In this document: positions 1 through 5,687 of the stretch, piece after piece
Layout of the letters: each line of letters opens with the position of its first letter
Position numbering within the stretch: the stretch's first letter is position 1
Assembly (NCBI RefSeq): GCF_014174475.1
Contig: NZ_JACJUD010000004.1
Location: forward strand, 1-64,000
Direction of reading: 5' to 3'
Origin: Aquipseudomonas ullengensis
GTDB taxonomy: Bacteria; Pseudomonadota; Gammaproteobacteria; Pseudomonadales; Pseudomonadaceae
Length of the DNA stretch: 64,000 nucleotides
The notes under the pieces: model-generated
Seen by the model: the letters and a program-made list of their open reading frames with translations, nothing else
What the model was told of the DNA's origin: nothing
Databases searched by the model: none
Translations under genes and position numbers: made by a program

Positions 1-120
1 TCGTGGCGGCTAAAAACGCAGAAATGAGCGGGTGACCTGATCGTCTTTGATCGATTCGCCGCTTTCAAAATCGGCGGGGGCTGAAGTCAGCCAGAAATAC
101 ATGGCTACTTCAGACCATCC
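1..120. mobile_element. End of a probable IS5-family insertion sequence
   Basis: The attC site that follows is interrupted at its left arm. The sequence left of 121 does not resemble attC and ends in CTTCAGACCATCC. Read outward, that is GGATGGTCTGAAG, which looks like an IS5-subgroup terminal inverted repeat. The next four bases, CTAA at 121-124, fit the YTAR target of that subgroup and are exactly the CTAA found in intact sister attC sites such as the one at 1104-1179. A short open frame ending at the TGA at 25-27 could be a transposase C-terminus. Only one end of the element is in the window, so the family is an inference. Confidence 0.5.
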
Positions 121-182
121 CTAAGGGGCCGGCTTCGCCGGTCCCAGCGAACGAAGTGAGCGCTTTGAGCGTTTTGTTAGGA
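121..182 (-). repeat. attC site, left arm lost to IS insertion
   Basis: The right three-quarters of an attC is present: the CCGGCTTCGCCGG hairpin, the AGCGAACGAAGTGAGCGC segment and the GTTAGGA core at 176-182. The left core (RYYYAAC) and outer arm are missing because foreign sequence abuts CTAA at 121. It belongs to the same subfamily as the sites at 1104 and 2809. Confidence 0.8.
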
Positions 183-184
183 GT

Positions 185-640
185 TTATCCAAGTGTTTGT
201 ATGCAGGAGCCAACAACTCTCGACTCTAGCCATGCTTCGGCTTGATAAAGTAAAGATGAAACTTCCTTGGCGATAGTTTCGTATTTTTCTATGTCAGAGC
301 CGAAATCAGAGTAGTGGAACCAACTGGTGACTTGGCTGTCAGGCCCCAACCGGGCCCGGGGGAAGGCAAAAGTAGCATCTATCTTGCCCTCTGGGATCGC
401 TTTACCATATCTACTTGGATCAGTGATATCACCTGCCGGAAATGTCCCTATATCAAGAATAAAACGACTAAATGGCCATGAGAAACTAATGGTGATCAGA
501 TGTAGTAGGTCGTACTGCTTCTTCTGAAAATGGGGATATTTTCCTGAGTATCCTAGCTCGGTCAAGTGGGGAACAAGCACACGCTTCAGAGCGTCTTTTA
601 TTAAATCATTCGGACCTTTCACTTTTTTCCGGGTTTCCAC
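185..640 (-). CDS. Cassette gene: DUF4304-like protein
   Basis: This is a 151-residue soluble protein of unknown biochemical role. Residues about 10-60 (an N-terminal helix, then a GY...FQKK pattern and an alternating hydrophobic strand) resemble DUF4304, a family often carried by cassettes and polymorphic-toxin loci; that assignment rests on general pattern only. The start is GTG at 638-640. A ribosome-binding AGGAG lies just upstream and is formed by the attC core itself (GTTAGGAG on the coding strand). There is no signal peptide or membrane segment. The stop lies just inside the right edge of the attC that closes the cassette. Confidence 0.6.
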   Translation of the reverse strand: METRKKVKGPNDLIKDALKRVLVPHLTELGYSGKYPHFQKKQYDLLHLITISFSWPFSRFILDIGTFPAGDITDPSRYGKAIPEGKIDATFAFPRARLGPDSQVTSWFHYSDFGSDIEKYETIAKEVSSLLYQAEAWLESRVVGSCIQTLG

Positions 641-649
641 CTTTCTTAC

Positions 650-726
650 TCCTAACGTTTGGTTAAGGGGCCGGCTTTAGCCGGTCCCGAGTGAGCGAAG
701 CGAGCGACTTGAACCAGTAGTTAGAA
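650..726 (-). repeat. attC site
   Basis: A complete attC with cores TCCTAAC (650-656) and GTTAGAA (720-726), outer arms TTTGGTTAAG / CTTGAACCA with one bulged G, and the central hairpin CCGGCTTTAGCCGG. It closes the cassette whose gene ends at 721. Confidence 0.88.
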
Positions 727-1095
727 GCTGACGCCTCGCACAATTTTCCTGACTGTATGTTCGCGTATTGAAAAGAATAGTGCAGCTAGAAACCCTGGGA
801 GGGCAAATAGAAAACCAGACCAGAACCATGCGACTAAGGCACCGGTGATGCAGGTGGAATAAATGATACGTGCTTCGCGAAGACTGATGAGTTCGGAGAT
901 GTCTTGCTTTTCTGTTGAAAGGCACCTGGCTACAAAATAGCTGGCAGGAATGCAGAGAAGTGCAATGAAGAAAGAGTTTTCAATGTTTCTCGATACGACG
1001 CCTGATAAAGCCCAAATATCTAATGGTATGACTAAAAATAGCAGGCTGTAGCCTACGAGTTTGGGGCGAGCGATCATGGGTTTCTCGGATTCCAT
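721..1095 (-). CDS. Cassette gene: small membrane protein
   Basis: A 124-residue protein with about four hydrophobic segments (near residues 13-32, 41-57, 80-95 and 97-110) and a basic C-terminus (IREHTVRKIVRG). It is probably an inner-membrane protein, and I do not recognise a family. The ATG at 1093-1095 sits 9 bp from the recombination core of the neighbouring attC, leaving no room for a separate promoter, so expression must come from upstream cassettes or attI-side sequence. The TAA overlaps the core site of its own attC, as in its neighbours. Confidence 0.65.
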   Translation of the reverse strand: MESEKPMIARPKLVGYSLLFLVIPLDIWALSGVVSRNIENSFFIALLCIPASYFVARCLSTEKQDISELISLREARIIYSTCITGALVAWFWSGFLFALPGFLAALFFSIREHTVRKIVRGVSF

Positions 1096-1103
1096 GCGGC
1101 GGC

Positions 1104-1179
1104 TTCTAACGATTAAGCTAAGGGGCCGGCTTCGCCGGCCCCAGCGAACGAAGTGAGCGCTTTGAGCGCATTGTTAGGT
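1104..1179 (-). repeat. attC site
   Basis: Cores TTCTAAC (1104-1110) and GTTAGGT (1173-1179), arms ATTAAGCTAAG / CTTTGAGCGCAT, hairpin CCGGCTTCGCCGG. This second attC subfamily is shared with the sites at 121 and 2809. The intact copy shows the CTAA into which the left-edge IS appears to have inserted in the site at 121. Confidence 0.87.
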
Positions 1180-1455
1180 GCTCTCGGAGCTTGGGTAAAC
1201 ATTCTTTTCATACCAAGCTTCAGAGTGAACATCCTGTTTTGCTGCCTCAATAGCTTTGCTGATTACCTCCAGAGGTATTTGAACAGCTTGGTTCTCAATG
1301 TACAGCTCAAACCAAAGTGACTCATCTGCGTCATCTGCAACTATTGTTGCAAGGATGAGGTTCTCTGTATCTGTTGTGGCTCCCAGCTCTAGTTACTTGC
1401 CCTGGCTAACGGTGCCGAGCCAGCTGAGAGTTATTGGTGGTCTGGTGGTCTGCAC
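1174..1455 (-). pseudogene. Cassette gene broken by an in-frame stop
   Basis: On the minus strand a GTG at 1453-1455 with AGGTG upstream opens a frame that reads 20 codons, meets TAA at 1393-1395, then continues in the same frame for 72 more sense codons to a TAA inside the attC core (1174-1176). The second part encodes an acidic, well-formed peptide (ATIVADDADESLWFELYIEN, then an EVISKAIEAAKQ helix). That suggests a single roughly 93-codon gene with one nonsense change. I recognise no family. Translation of the downstream part from an internal start cannot be excluded. Confidence 0.55.
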
Positions 1456-1462
1456 TATTGAC

Positions 1463-1538
1463 ACCTAACGTTTGGCTAAGGGGCCGGCTTCGCCGGTCCC
1501 GAGTGAGCGAAGCGAACGACTTGAGCCAATTGTTAGAT
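1463..1538 (-). repeat. attC site with compensatory arm change
   Basis: Cores ACCTAAC (1463-1469) and GTTAGAT (1532-1538). The left arm reads TTTGGCTAAG and the right arm CTTGAGCCA, whereas sister sites read TTTGGTTAAG and CTTGAACCA. The T-to-C and A-to-G changes preserve pairing, so the folded hairpin is what is conserved. Confidence 0.87.
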
Positions 1539-1772
1539 TGCCCAGCCGGACACCGGAAGTGGTGCCAGCGCCGAGCTTAAATGGCGGTGCGCACGGCGTG
1601 TCGGTTTTGGCCCGGAAAGTTATTTGTGATGTGCACATTCTCTGAAAGCAACTCCTTTGCTGACCACAAATGACGGCCTCAACTACCAAGCAACCATTCG
1701 ATTCAGGAACACCGCGCTGATGCAGTGATTGTGTTTCCTGGCTCGGTGCTGAATAACCAATTTTGCCCTTGC
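1539..1772 (-). other. Integron cassette with no convincing gene
   Basis: This cassette body of about 235 bp lies between attC sites at 1463 and 1773. The only sizeable minus-strand frame lacks a good start with a ribosome-binding site and runs straight through the attC hairpin, so I do not call it. The cassette could carry a promoter, a small RNA or a decayed gene; nothing in the sequence decides between these. Confidence 0.6.
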
Positions 1773-1849
1773 GCCTAACGTTTGGTTAAGGGGCCGGCTT
1801 TAGCCGGTCCCGAGTGAGCGAAGCGAACGACTTGAACCAGTTGTTAGGA
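1773..1849 (-). repeat. attC site
   Basis: Cores GCCTAAC (1773-1779) and GTTAGGA (1843-1849) with the TTTGGTTAAG / CTTGAACCA arm pair and the CCGGCTTTAGCCGG hairpin. It is nearly identical to the sites at 650 and 3245. Confidence 0.9.
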
Positions 1850-1859
1850 GAAGCATGCA

Positions 1860-2315
1860 CTAAACTCCATTTTCCTGGAAATAACGTTTCCATTCAGCCA
1901 TGCACTCGTCTGCCAGAGCGAAACAACATTCCTCGCCACGCTCCGTTACTATTTTTGCTTCATCTAGGCTTTCTAGTGCCCCGCCGGGGTATGGGAAAAT
2001 TGTGGTGGTCGACTTTAGCTGGAAAACCCCGAGCTCAGAATTGCTTCTGCGTTTTTTCGTTAATTTGCAATGCTTCAGCCTGTTACATATGTCTGCGCAA
2101 ATTCTTAGTGCCGGACTGCTATCGATGAAGTGCTCAATGTTGCTAAGTGAAGGGTATTCATGGCTGTGCTTCACCCAGTCTTTAAGGTGATAGCAGATCT
2201 CAAAGAAAGCGAATAGCTCAAATTCAGTGTTTCCGCCGTATTGCGGATAAACTCCCTCGCGAATTGGACGAAGTTTATTGAATTGGTATTGGAGGCGGGC
2301 CCGTTGGTATTCCAA
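1860..2315 (-). CDS. Cassette gene: possible HEPN-like protein
   Basis: This is a 151-residue cytoplasmic protein. Two helical segments carry conserved-looking motifs: FFEICYHLKDWVKHS (residues about 37-51) and CADICNRLKHCKL (about 73-85). An aromatic/HLKDW helix followed by an N-x-L-K-H helix is reminiscent of HEPN-type all-alpha nucleases, but no canonical R-x4-6-H is obvious, so the label is tentative. The start is TTG at 2313-2315, chosen because AGGAG, formed at the attC core (GTTAGGAGAAG), lies 5-6 nt upstream. There is no signal peptide. Confidence 0.5.
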   Translation of the reverse strand: MEYQRARLQYQFNKLRPIREGVYPQYGGNTEFELFAFFEICYHLKDWVKHSHEYPSLSNIEHFIDSSPALRICADICNRLKHCKLTKKRRSNSELGVFQLKSTTTIFPYPGGALESLDEAKIVTERGEECCFALADECMAEWKRYFQENGV

Positions 2316-2321
2316 AGCTTC

Positions 2322-2377
2322 TCCTAACGCCTTAGTTAAGCCGCGCCGAAGGCGTCGGCTTGAATGATTGGTTAGGC
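2322..2377 (-). repeat. Divergent short attC site (56 bp)
   Basis: Cores TCCTAAC (2322-2328) and GTTAGGC (2371-2377) bracket a short palindromic region (GCCTTAGTTAAGC / GGCTTGAATGATTGG, with GCGCCGAAGGCGTC in the middle). It lacks the GGGGCCGGC...GTCCC body of all its neighbours. It is the only attC of this type in the array and marks a cassette from a different source. Confidence 0.75.
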
Positions 2378-2803
2378 GCGGACCGGGAATGCCTGAACCA
2401 AATCGGATAGCTCATGCAGTGTCGCGGAAAGGAATGTCTGGTCGAGCGAAAAGCCGAAACCGAGCGTGTGGCCGATTCCTGCCTGGTCCATAGCCTTGCC
2501 CGAAACGTGGATATGCCCAAGTGAGTCACAGGATGCTCTAAAAACAAGCTGGCCTTCCATTGGCTCAAAGTTGTACTCGCCGCGCAACTCCGCGCTAATT
2601 TTTCTTAGCCCCTGCAGAAGGTCGACTAGCTCGGACGTCAGAAAGTTGGCTTGGAAAGTGCCTTTGAACGAACCGGCCCTAACTGTGACCTCGCAAAGCA
2701 GCCAGTTGTCGTCGTAGAACTCACCTGTGCGAGGCCGCTCATAGTTGAGAACGGTGAGGGCGACGCTCTCGCCGTCGTTGGCTCCAATTGCAAAGGACTT
2801 CAT
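2372..2803 (-). CDS. Cassette gene: WapI/DUF6228-like putative immunity protein
   Basis: This 143-residue protein has an alternating beta-strand pattern and the motif FYDDNWLLCEVTV (residues about 29-41), followed by a strand-rich core and GHIHVSG near residue 95. The layout (an ...YERP...YDDNWL start, then ELVDLLQGLRKI) resembles the WapI-family/DUF6228 proteins that neutralise polymorphic toxins. I infer a stand-alone immunity role because no toxin gene is adjacent. The start is the ATG at 2801-2803, 7 bp from the recombination point, with only the attC core as a possible ribosome-binding region. Confidence 0.45.
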   Translation of the reverse strand: MKSFAIGANDGESVALTVLNYERPRTGEFYDDNWLLCEVTVRAGSFKGTFQANFLTSELVDLLQGLRKISAELRGEYNFEPMEGQLVFRASCDSLGHIHVSGKAMDQAGIGHTLGFGFSLDQTFLSATLHELSDLVQAFPVRA

Positions 2804-2808
2804 AGAGC

Positions 2809-2885
2809 GCCTAACGATTAAGCTAAGGGGCCGGCTTTAGCCGGTCCCAGCGAACGAAGTGAGCGCTTTGAGCGCATTGTTAGGC
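2809..2885 (-). repeat. attC site
   Basis: Cores GCCTAAC (2809-2815) and GTTAGGC (2879-2885). Arms ATTAAGCTAAG / CTTTGAGCGCAT place it in the same subfamily as the sites at 121 and 1104; the hairpin is CCGGCTTTAGCCGG. Confidence 0.9.
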
Positions 2886-3230
2886 GCCACTGCCCATTTT
2901 CTTAAGTATGTATAGCGATGCTTGCCCTGACGTAATCGTAAGCAGGGCTCCGATTATTGAAACACAGAGAGCAACATTCAGAGACATTAAGATGTGAACC
3001 GAAGGGCCGGGCCGCAAGAATACGCTGCCTATAGGAAAACTCAGGTAATATGCAATAAATAACGCTGGCAAGAAAGCTATGGCTGCGATGATTGCGGATG
3101 CAGTTTTTTTGTTTTTACTTACCTCGGAATTGTTTGTGCTTATATAAGTATTCCGTAAAAACAAAATAGCCCAGTAAGCTGCTGCTAGAACGCCGAATAA
3201 TGATGCTGTCATCGGATTTAAGGCTGACAC
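2880..3230 (-). CDS. Cassette gene: small membrane protein
   Basis: A 116-residue protein with three predicted membrane helices (about residues 7-25, 45-65 and 80-103), separated by a polar, lysine-rich stretch (STNNSEVSKNKK). It is probably an inner-membrane protein; no family is recognised. Unlike its neighbours it has its own strong ribosome-binding site, AAGGAGG, 5 nt before the GTG start at 3228-3230, which supports that start and active translation. The stop codon lies in the attC core. Confidence 0.68.
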   Translation of the reverse strand: MSALNPMTASLFGVLAAAYWAILFLRNTYISTNNSEVSKNKKTASAIIAAIAFLPALFIAYYLSFPIGSVFLRPGPSVHILMSLNVALCVSIIGALLTITSGQASLYILKKMGSGA

Positions 3231-3244
3231 GATCCCTCCTTGGA

Positions 3245-3321
3245 GCCTAACGTTTGGTTAAGGGGCCGGCTTTAGCCGGTCCCGAGTGAGCGAAGCGAAC
3301 GACTTGAACCATTTGTTAGGG
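3245..3321 (-). repeat. attC site
   Basis: Cores GCCTAAC (3245-3251) and GTTAGGG (3315-3321), arms TTTGGTTAAG / CTTGAACCA, hairpin CCGGCTTTAGCCGG. It closes the last (right-most, attI-proximal) cassette. Confidence 0.9.
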
Positions 3322-3819
3322 CTTGCAATTTGCAAGTGCATTGCCTTCATCACAAGGTACAAGGCCATCTAGCGTTGTGAGGTCTGATATTGCTTGAGGG
3401 CCGCAAAGAAGAGAAGTTTCACTATTTTCGACTCGGGTGTCTACGACGAGTACTCCGCGATATGTACTAGGTTTTTGTTCACCTTCGTAGTAATCGAGAA
3501 TAGAGTAATTGTAAGCACCGATAGTGAAAGAGATTTGTTTTCGGTCGACTTGATAGCGCACATAGTGTGCGTATCGAAATTTCTCAAGAGATCTTTCGCT
3601 GTTGTTTGGATAGGAAAGCTCAATTCTATTAATTTTTCCAAATTTATAAGTTAATGATCCAGACTCTGCTGAAAGATTTTGAGAGGCACACAGTGATACA
3701 ACTTTTGACGAGTTCATAACTTTGCATGAGAAAATAGTACGCTCCTGGCTGGAGCAGTGACTTTCGACAGCTAAAGCATTTGTAGCAATTAAGATGATGA
3801 GGGCGAGGCAGTGGCGCAT
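3316..3819 (-). CDS. Cassette gene: secreted cysteine-containing protein
   Basis: A 167-residue protein with a clear N-terminal signal peptide (MRHCLALIILIATNALA, cleavage probably after residue 17). The mature part has paired cysteines (near residues 22, 32, 44, 138, 155 and 165), suggesting a disulfide-bonded periplasmic or secreted protein. It is strand-rich with several tyrosines (YNYSILDYY). I do not recognise a named family. As the right-most cassette it would be closest to any attI promoter. The ATG at 3817-3819 lies 7 bp after a GTTAGGG core (3826-3832). Confidence 0.65.
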   Translation of the reverse strand: MRHCLALIILIATNALAVESHCSSQERTIFSCKVMNSSKVVSLCASQNLSAESGSLTYKFGKINRIELSYPNNSERSLEKFRYAHYVRYQVDRKQISFTIGAYNYSILDYYEGEQKPSTYRGVLVVDTRVENSETSLLCGPQAISDLTTLDGLVPCDEGNALANCKP

Positions 3820-3825
3820 GGTTGG

Positions 3826-3886
3826 CCCTAACTATAAGTAGACGACACATGTGGGGTGATTGTTTACGCCACTTGTGTCGCATAAC
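3826..3886 (-). other. Hairpin between two core-like sites, possible attI remnant
   Basis: On the minus strand GTTATGC (3880-3886) and GTTAGGG (3826-3832) bracket a 12-bp inverted repeat, CGACACATGTGG at 3843-3854 and CCACTTGTGTCG at 3869-3880 (11 of 12 pairs). It sits where attI would be expected, at the start of the first cassette. It matches no attI sequence that I can recall, so it could equally be an ordinary hairpin at the chromosome-array junction. Confidence 0.3.
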
Positions 3887-4167
3887 GTTCCTTGTCACAC
3901 GCCAAGCTCTTGATTCTCATACCTGACCACGCGGCAGACCCGACATGTGCAGGACAAAAAGCGACAGTGGACAAGATCAGGGTGCTGAGCGAGTCGCGCA
4001 CCATTGCCTGAGAAATTACGGATAGGGGCGAGGGATGTCTAGCGGGTGCATGAATGAAGTGTCGAAAGCACTTGCCTACGTTGGCCAGCAAAGTCCAGCG
4101 CCCGAAGCACCTGGTACAGACAAGCGCTGTTCATCACTCAATTAGGGCGCGGAAGGCTATCTACCGA
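3887..4167. other. Junction region, no gene seen
   Basis: About 280 bp lie between the cassette array and the convergently placed end of the MFS gene. Both strands have only short frames (35-75 codons) without plausible starts or recognisable motifs. I looked for tyrosine-recombinase boxes of an integron integrase and saw none. Confidence 0.6.
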
Positions 4168-5346
4168 TCAGCCCGGTTGTGCTGCCGGTCTTTGTCGTGC
4201 ACCGCCACGCAGCATCAGCAGGGCGATGGCAACCAACGGCAGCATGCCGATGTTCACCGCGCTCCAGCCAGCACCTGTAACCAGCGCACCCGAGGCAAAG
4301 GACGCGCAGGCGGCGACCAGGCCGTTGCCCAGCTCCATCAAACCCTGGGCCTGGCCGCGCTCTTCGGTGGCGTGACCTTCGCCAAGCAGGGTGGTGCCGG
4401 CTACCAGCATCAGGTTCCATCCCAACCCCAGGAGGAAGGAACTGGCCAGGAAATGCACTTGGTCGATGCCGGTCAGCGCCACTGCAGCGCTGGACAGCAG
4501 AATCAGGCAGCCGAGCAGGGCGGTGCGCCGGCTACCCAGACGATCCACCAGCGGGCCGGCGACAAAGGCGGGCAGGAACATGCCGAGCATGTGCCAGCGA
4601 ATCACTTCCGAGGCGACTTCCAGTGGCAGGCCACAGAACTTCATGGCCAGTGGGGTGGCGTTCATCACCAGTACCATCAGCCCATGGCCGATGGCGGTGG
4701 TGGCCAGGGCGGCGCGCACGACCGGACGGCCGAGCAATCGCCGACGCAAGCCGGGATCACGCACGGGCGTCGGCGGCAGGCCGCCATCGCCAAGGCTGGC
4801 CATCAGCAGCAGGCCGGCAAGTGCCAGCACGGCAATGCTCAGGTAGGCGCCGACAAACGGCGTGGCCAGGGCATTCTTCGCCCACAGCGCCAGGCTCGGT
4901 GCGAGCAGCGCGGCCAGCACGCCACCCCCGACCACCCAGGCCGTGGCGCGGCCCTTGTGCGCCTGGTCCACCGCCTCCAACGCGGCAAACCGGTAGTACA
5001 TGGCCGAGGCCTGGTAGCCGCCGATGGGCAGGGCGCCCAGGCAGAACAGCCAGAAATCGCCGATCCACACACCCAGTGCGCTGAGCAGCCCACCAAGAAT
5101 GCCCAGTGCCGCGCCGAGCATCAGCCCGGGGCGGCGGCCGCGGCGCTGCATGAACAGCGACAGCGGCTGCACGCTGAGCAGGTTGCCGAGCACCAGCAAG
5201 GCCAGCGGCAAGGTGGCCAGGCCATTGCTCGGTGCCAGTTGCAGGCCGATCAGGGCAGTGAGGGTGATGCCGATCATTGCGCAGCTCCAGTACAGGGCTT
5301 GGGCGATGAACAGGCGCAGCAACGTGGGGTTGCGAAGTAGCAACAT
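4168..5346 (-). CDS. MFS transporter
   Basis: A 392-residue protein with about twelve hydrophobic helices arranged as two six-helix halves, typical of the major facilitator superfamily. A basic loop after helix 2 (MQRRGRRPG, about residues 64-72) and a second one (DRLGSRRTA, about 268-276) are the MFS motif-A positions. Substrate is unknown; small size and context suggest a drug- or metabolite-exporter-like carrier. The start is the ATG at 5344-5346, 10 nt after the stop of the DUF1272 gene, so the two are probably co-transcribed. A longer in-frame extension upstream is low-complexity Pro/Ala and overlaps DUF1272; I reject it. Confidence 0.85.
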   Translation of the reverse strand: MLLLRNPTLLRLFIAQALYWSCAMIGITLTALIGLQLAPSNGLATLPLALLVLGNLLSVQPLSLFMQRRGRRPGLMLGAALGILGGLLSALGVWIGDFWLFCLGALPIGGYQASAMYYRFAALEAVDQAHKGRATAWVVGGGVLAALLAPSLALWAKNALATPFVGAYLSIAVLALAGLLLMASLGDGGLPPTPVRDPGLRRRLLGRPVVRAALATTAIGHGLMVLVMNATPLAMKFCGLPLEVASEVIRWHMLGMFLPAFVAGPLVDRLGSRRTALLGCLILLSSAAVALTGIDQVHFLASSFLLGLGWNLMLVAGTTLLGEGHATEERGQAQGLMELGNGLVAACASFASGALVTGAGWSAVNIGMLPLVAIALLMLRGGARQRPAAQPG

Positions 5347-5356
5347 GGGCGTGATC

Positions 5357-5596
5357 TCAGGCGCAGCCGGTGGGCTTGTGGATGCGCTCGCGGGAGGGCG
5401 GGTTGGCGGCCAGTTTGGCGGTCGGGCGGATCGGTCGACGCACCAGTTCACCGGCGCAGTTGGGGCAGTGGCCGTGCAAGCGCTCTTCCGCGCAGGTGCG
5501 GCAGAAGGTGCATTCGAACGAGCAGATCATGGCGTCCGGCGAGTCGGGTGGCAGGTCACGGTCGCAGCACTCACAGCTGGGGCGTAGTTGCAGCAT
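5357..5596 (-). CDS. DUF1272 domain protein (Cys-rich zinc-ribbon-like)
   Basis: This 79-residue protein is nearly all DUF1272 domain. Cysteines come in pairs, CECC (residues 8-11), CSFECTFC (25-32), C35 and CPNC (44-47), which suggests one or two metal-bound ribbons. The function of the family is unknown. AGGAG lies 7-8 nt before the ATG at 5594-5596. It is the first gene of a two-gene unit with the MFS carrier. The basic C-terminus (RRPIRPTAK) may bind nucleic acid or simply be disordered. Confidence 0.85.
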   Translation of the reverse strand: MLQLRPSCECCDRDLPPDSPDAMICSFECTFCRTCAEERLHGHCPNCAGELVRRPIRPTAKLAANPPSRERIHKPTGCA

Positions 5597-5630
5597 GGCA
5601 ATTTCTCCTTGGGAAGCTTTTTACGATCTC

Positions 5631-5680
5631 GCGAGTTAGAGCCAGGCCGTTTTTAACGCGGCATGGCCGACGCGCAGCAG
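5631..5680. repeat. Short copy of a Pseudomonas intergenic element
   Basis: GCGAGTTAGAGCCA at the left and GGCCGACGCGCAGCAG at 5665-5680 match the two ends of the longer element at 13673-13779 (GCGAGCTAGAGCCA, and GGCCGACGCGCAGCAG at 13764-13779). The middle of the longer copy, including its hairpin arm, is missing here, so this looks like an internally deleted copy in the spacer between two minus-strand genes. Confidence 0.6.
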
Positions 5681-5687
5681 ATTGTGA

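Larger units (their letters stand above)
121..3834 (-). mobile_element. Integron gene-cassette array without integrase
   Basis: Eight attC sites about 76 bp long (one of 56 bp, one truncated) alternate with short cassettes, and all recognisable cassette genes read leftward with their stop codons inside the core site of their own attC. Base composition is clearly lower in GC than the flanking chromosome. With this orientation the integrase and attI should sit to the right of 3834, but the next 330 bp hold no integrase frame and then an ordinary MFS gene begins. The array is therefore a CALIN or a decayed chromosomal integron. Confidence 0.85.

Noticed and set aside
1465..1689. A small minus-strand frame in the fourth cassette
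   Set aside because: It reads through the attC hairpin, has only a TTG start without ribosome-binding site and ends in repeat sequence shared by all attC sites.
3887..4167. Possible integrase remnant next to the array
   Set aside because: No tyrosine-recombinase boxes or IntI-like peptide were found in any frame.
4054..5340. A 428-codon plus-strand frame opposite the MFS gene
   Set aside because: It is Gln/His/Gly-rich, antisense to a clear twelve-helix transporter, and has no domain.
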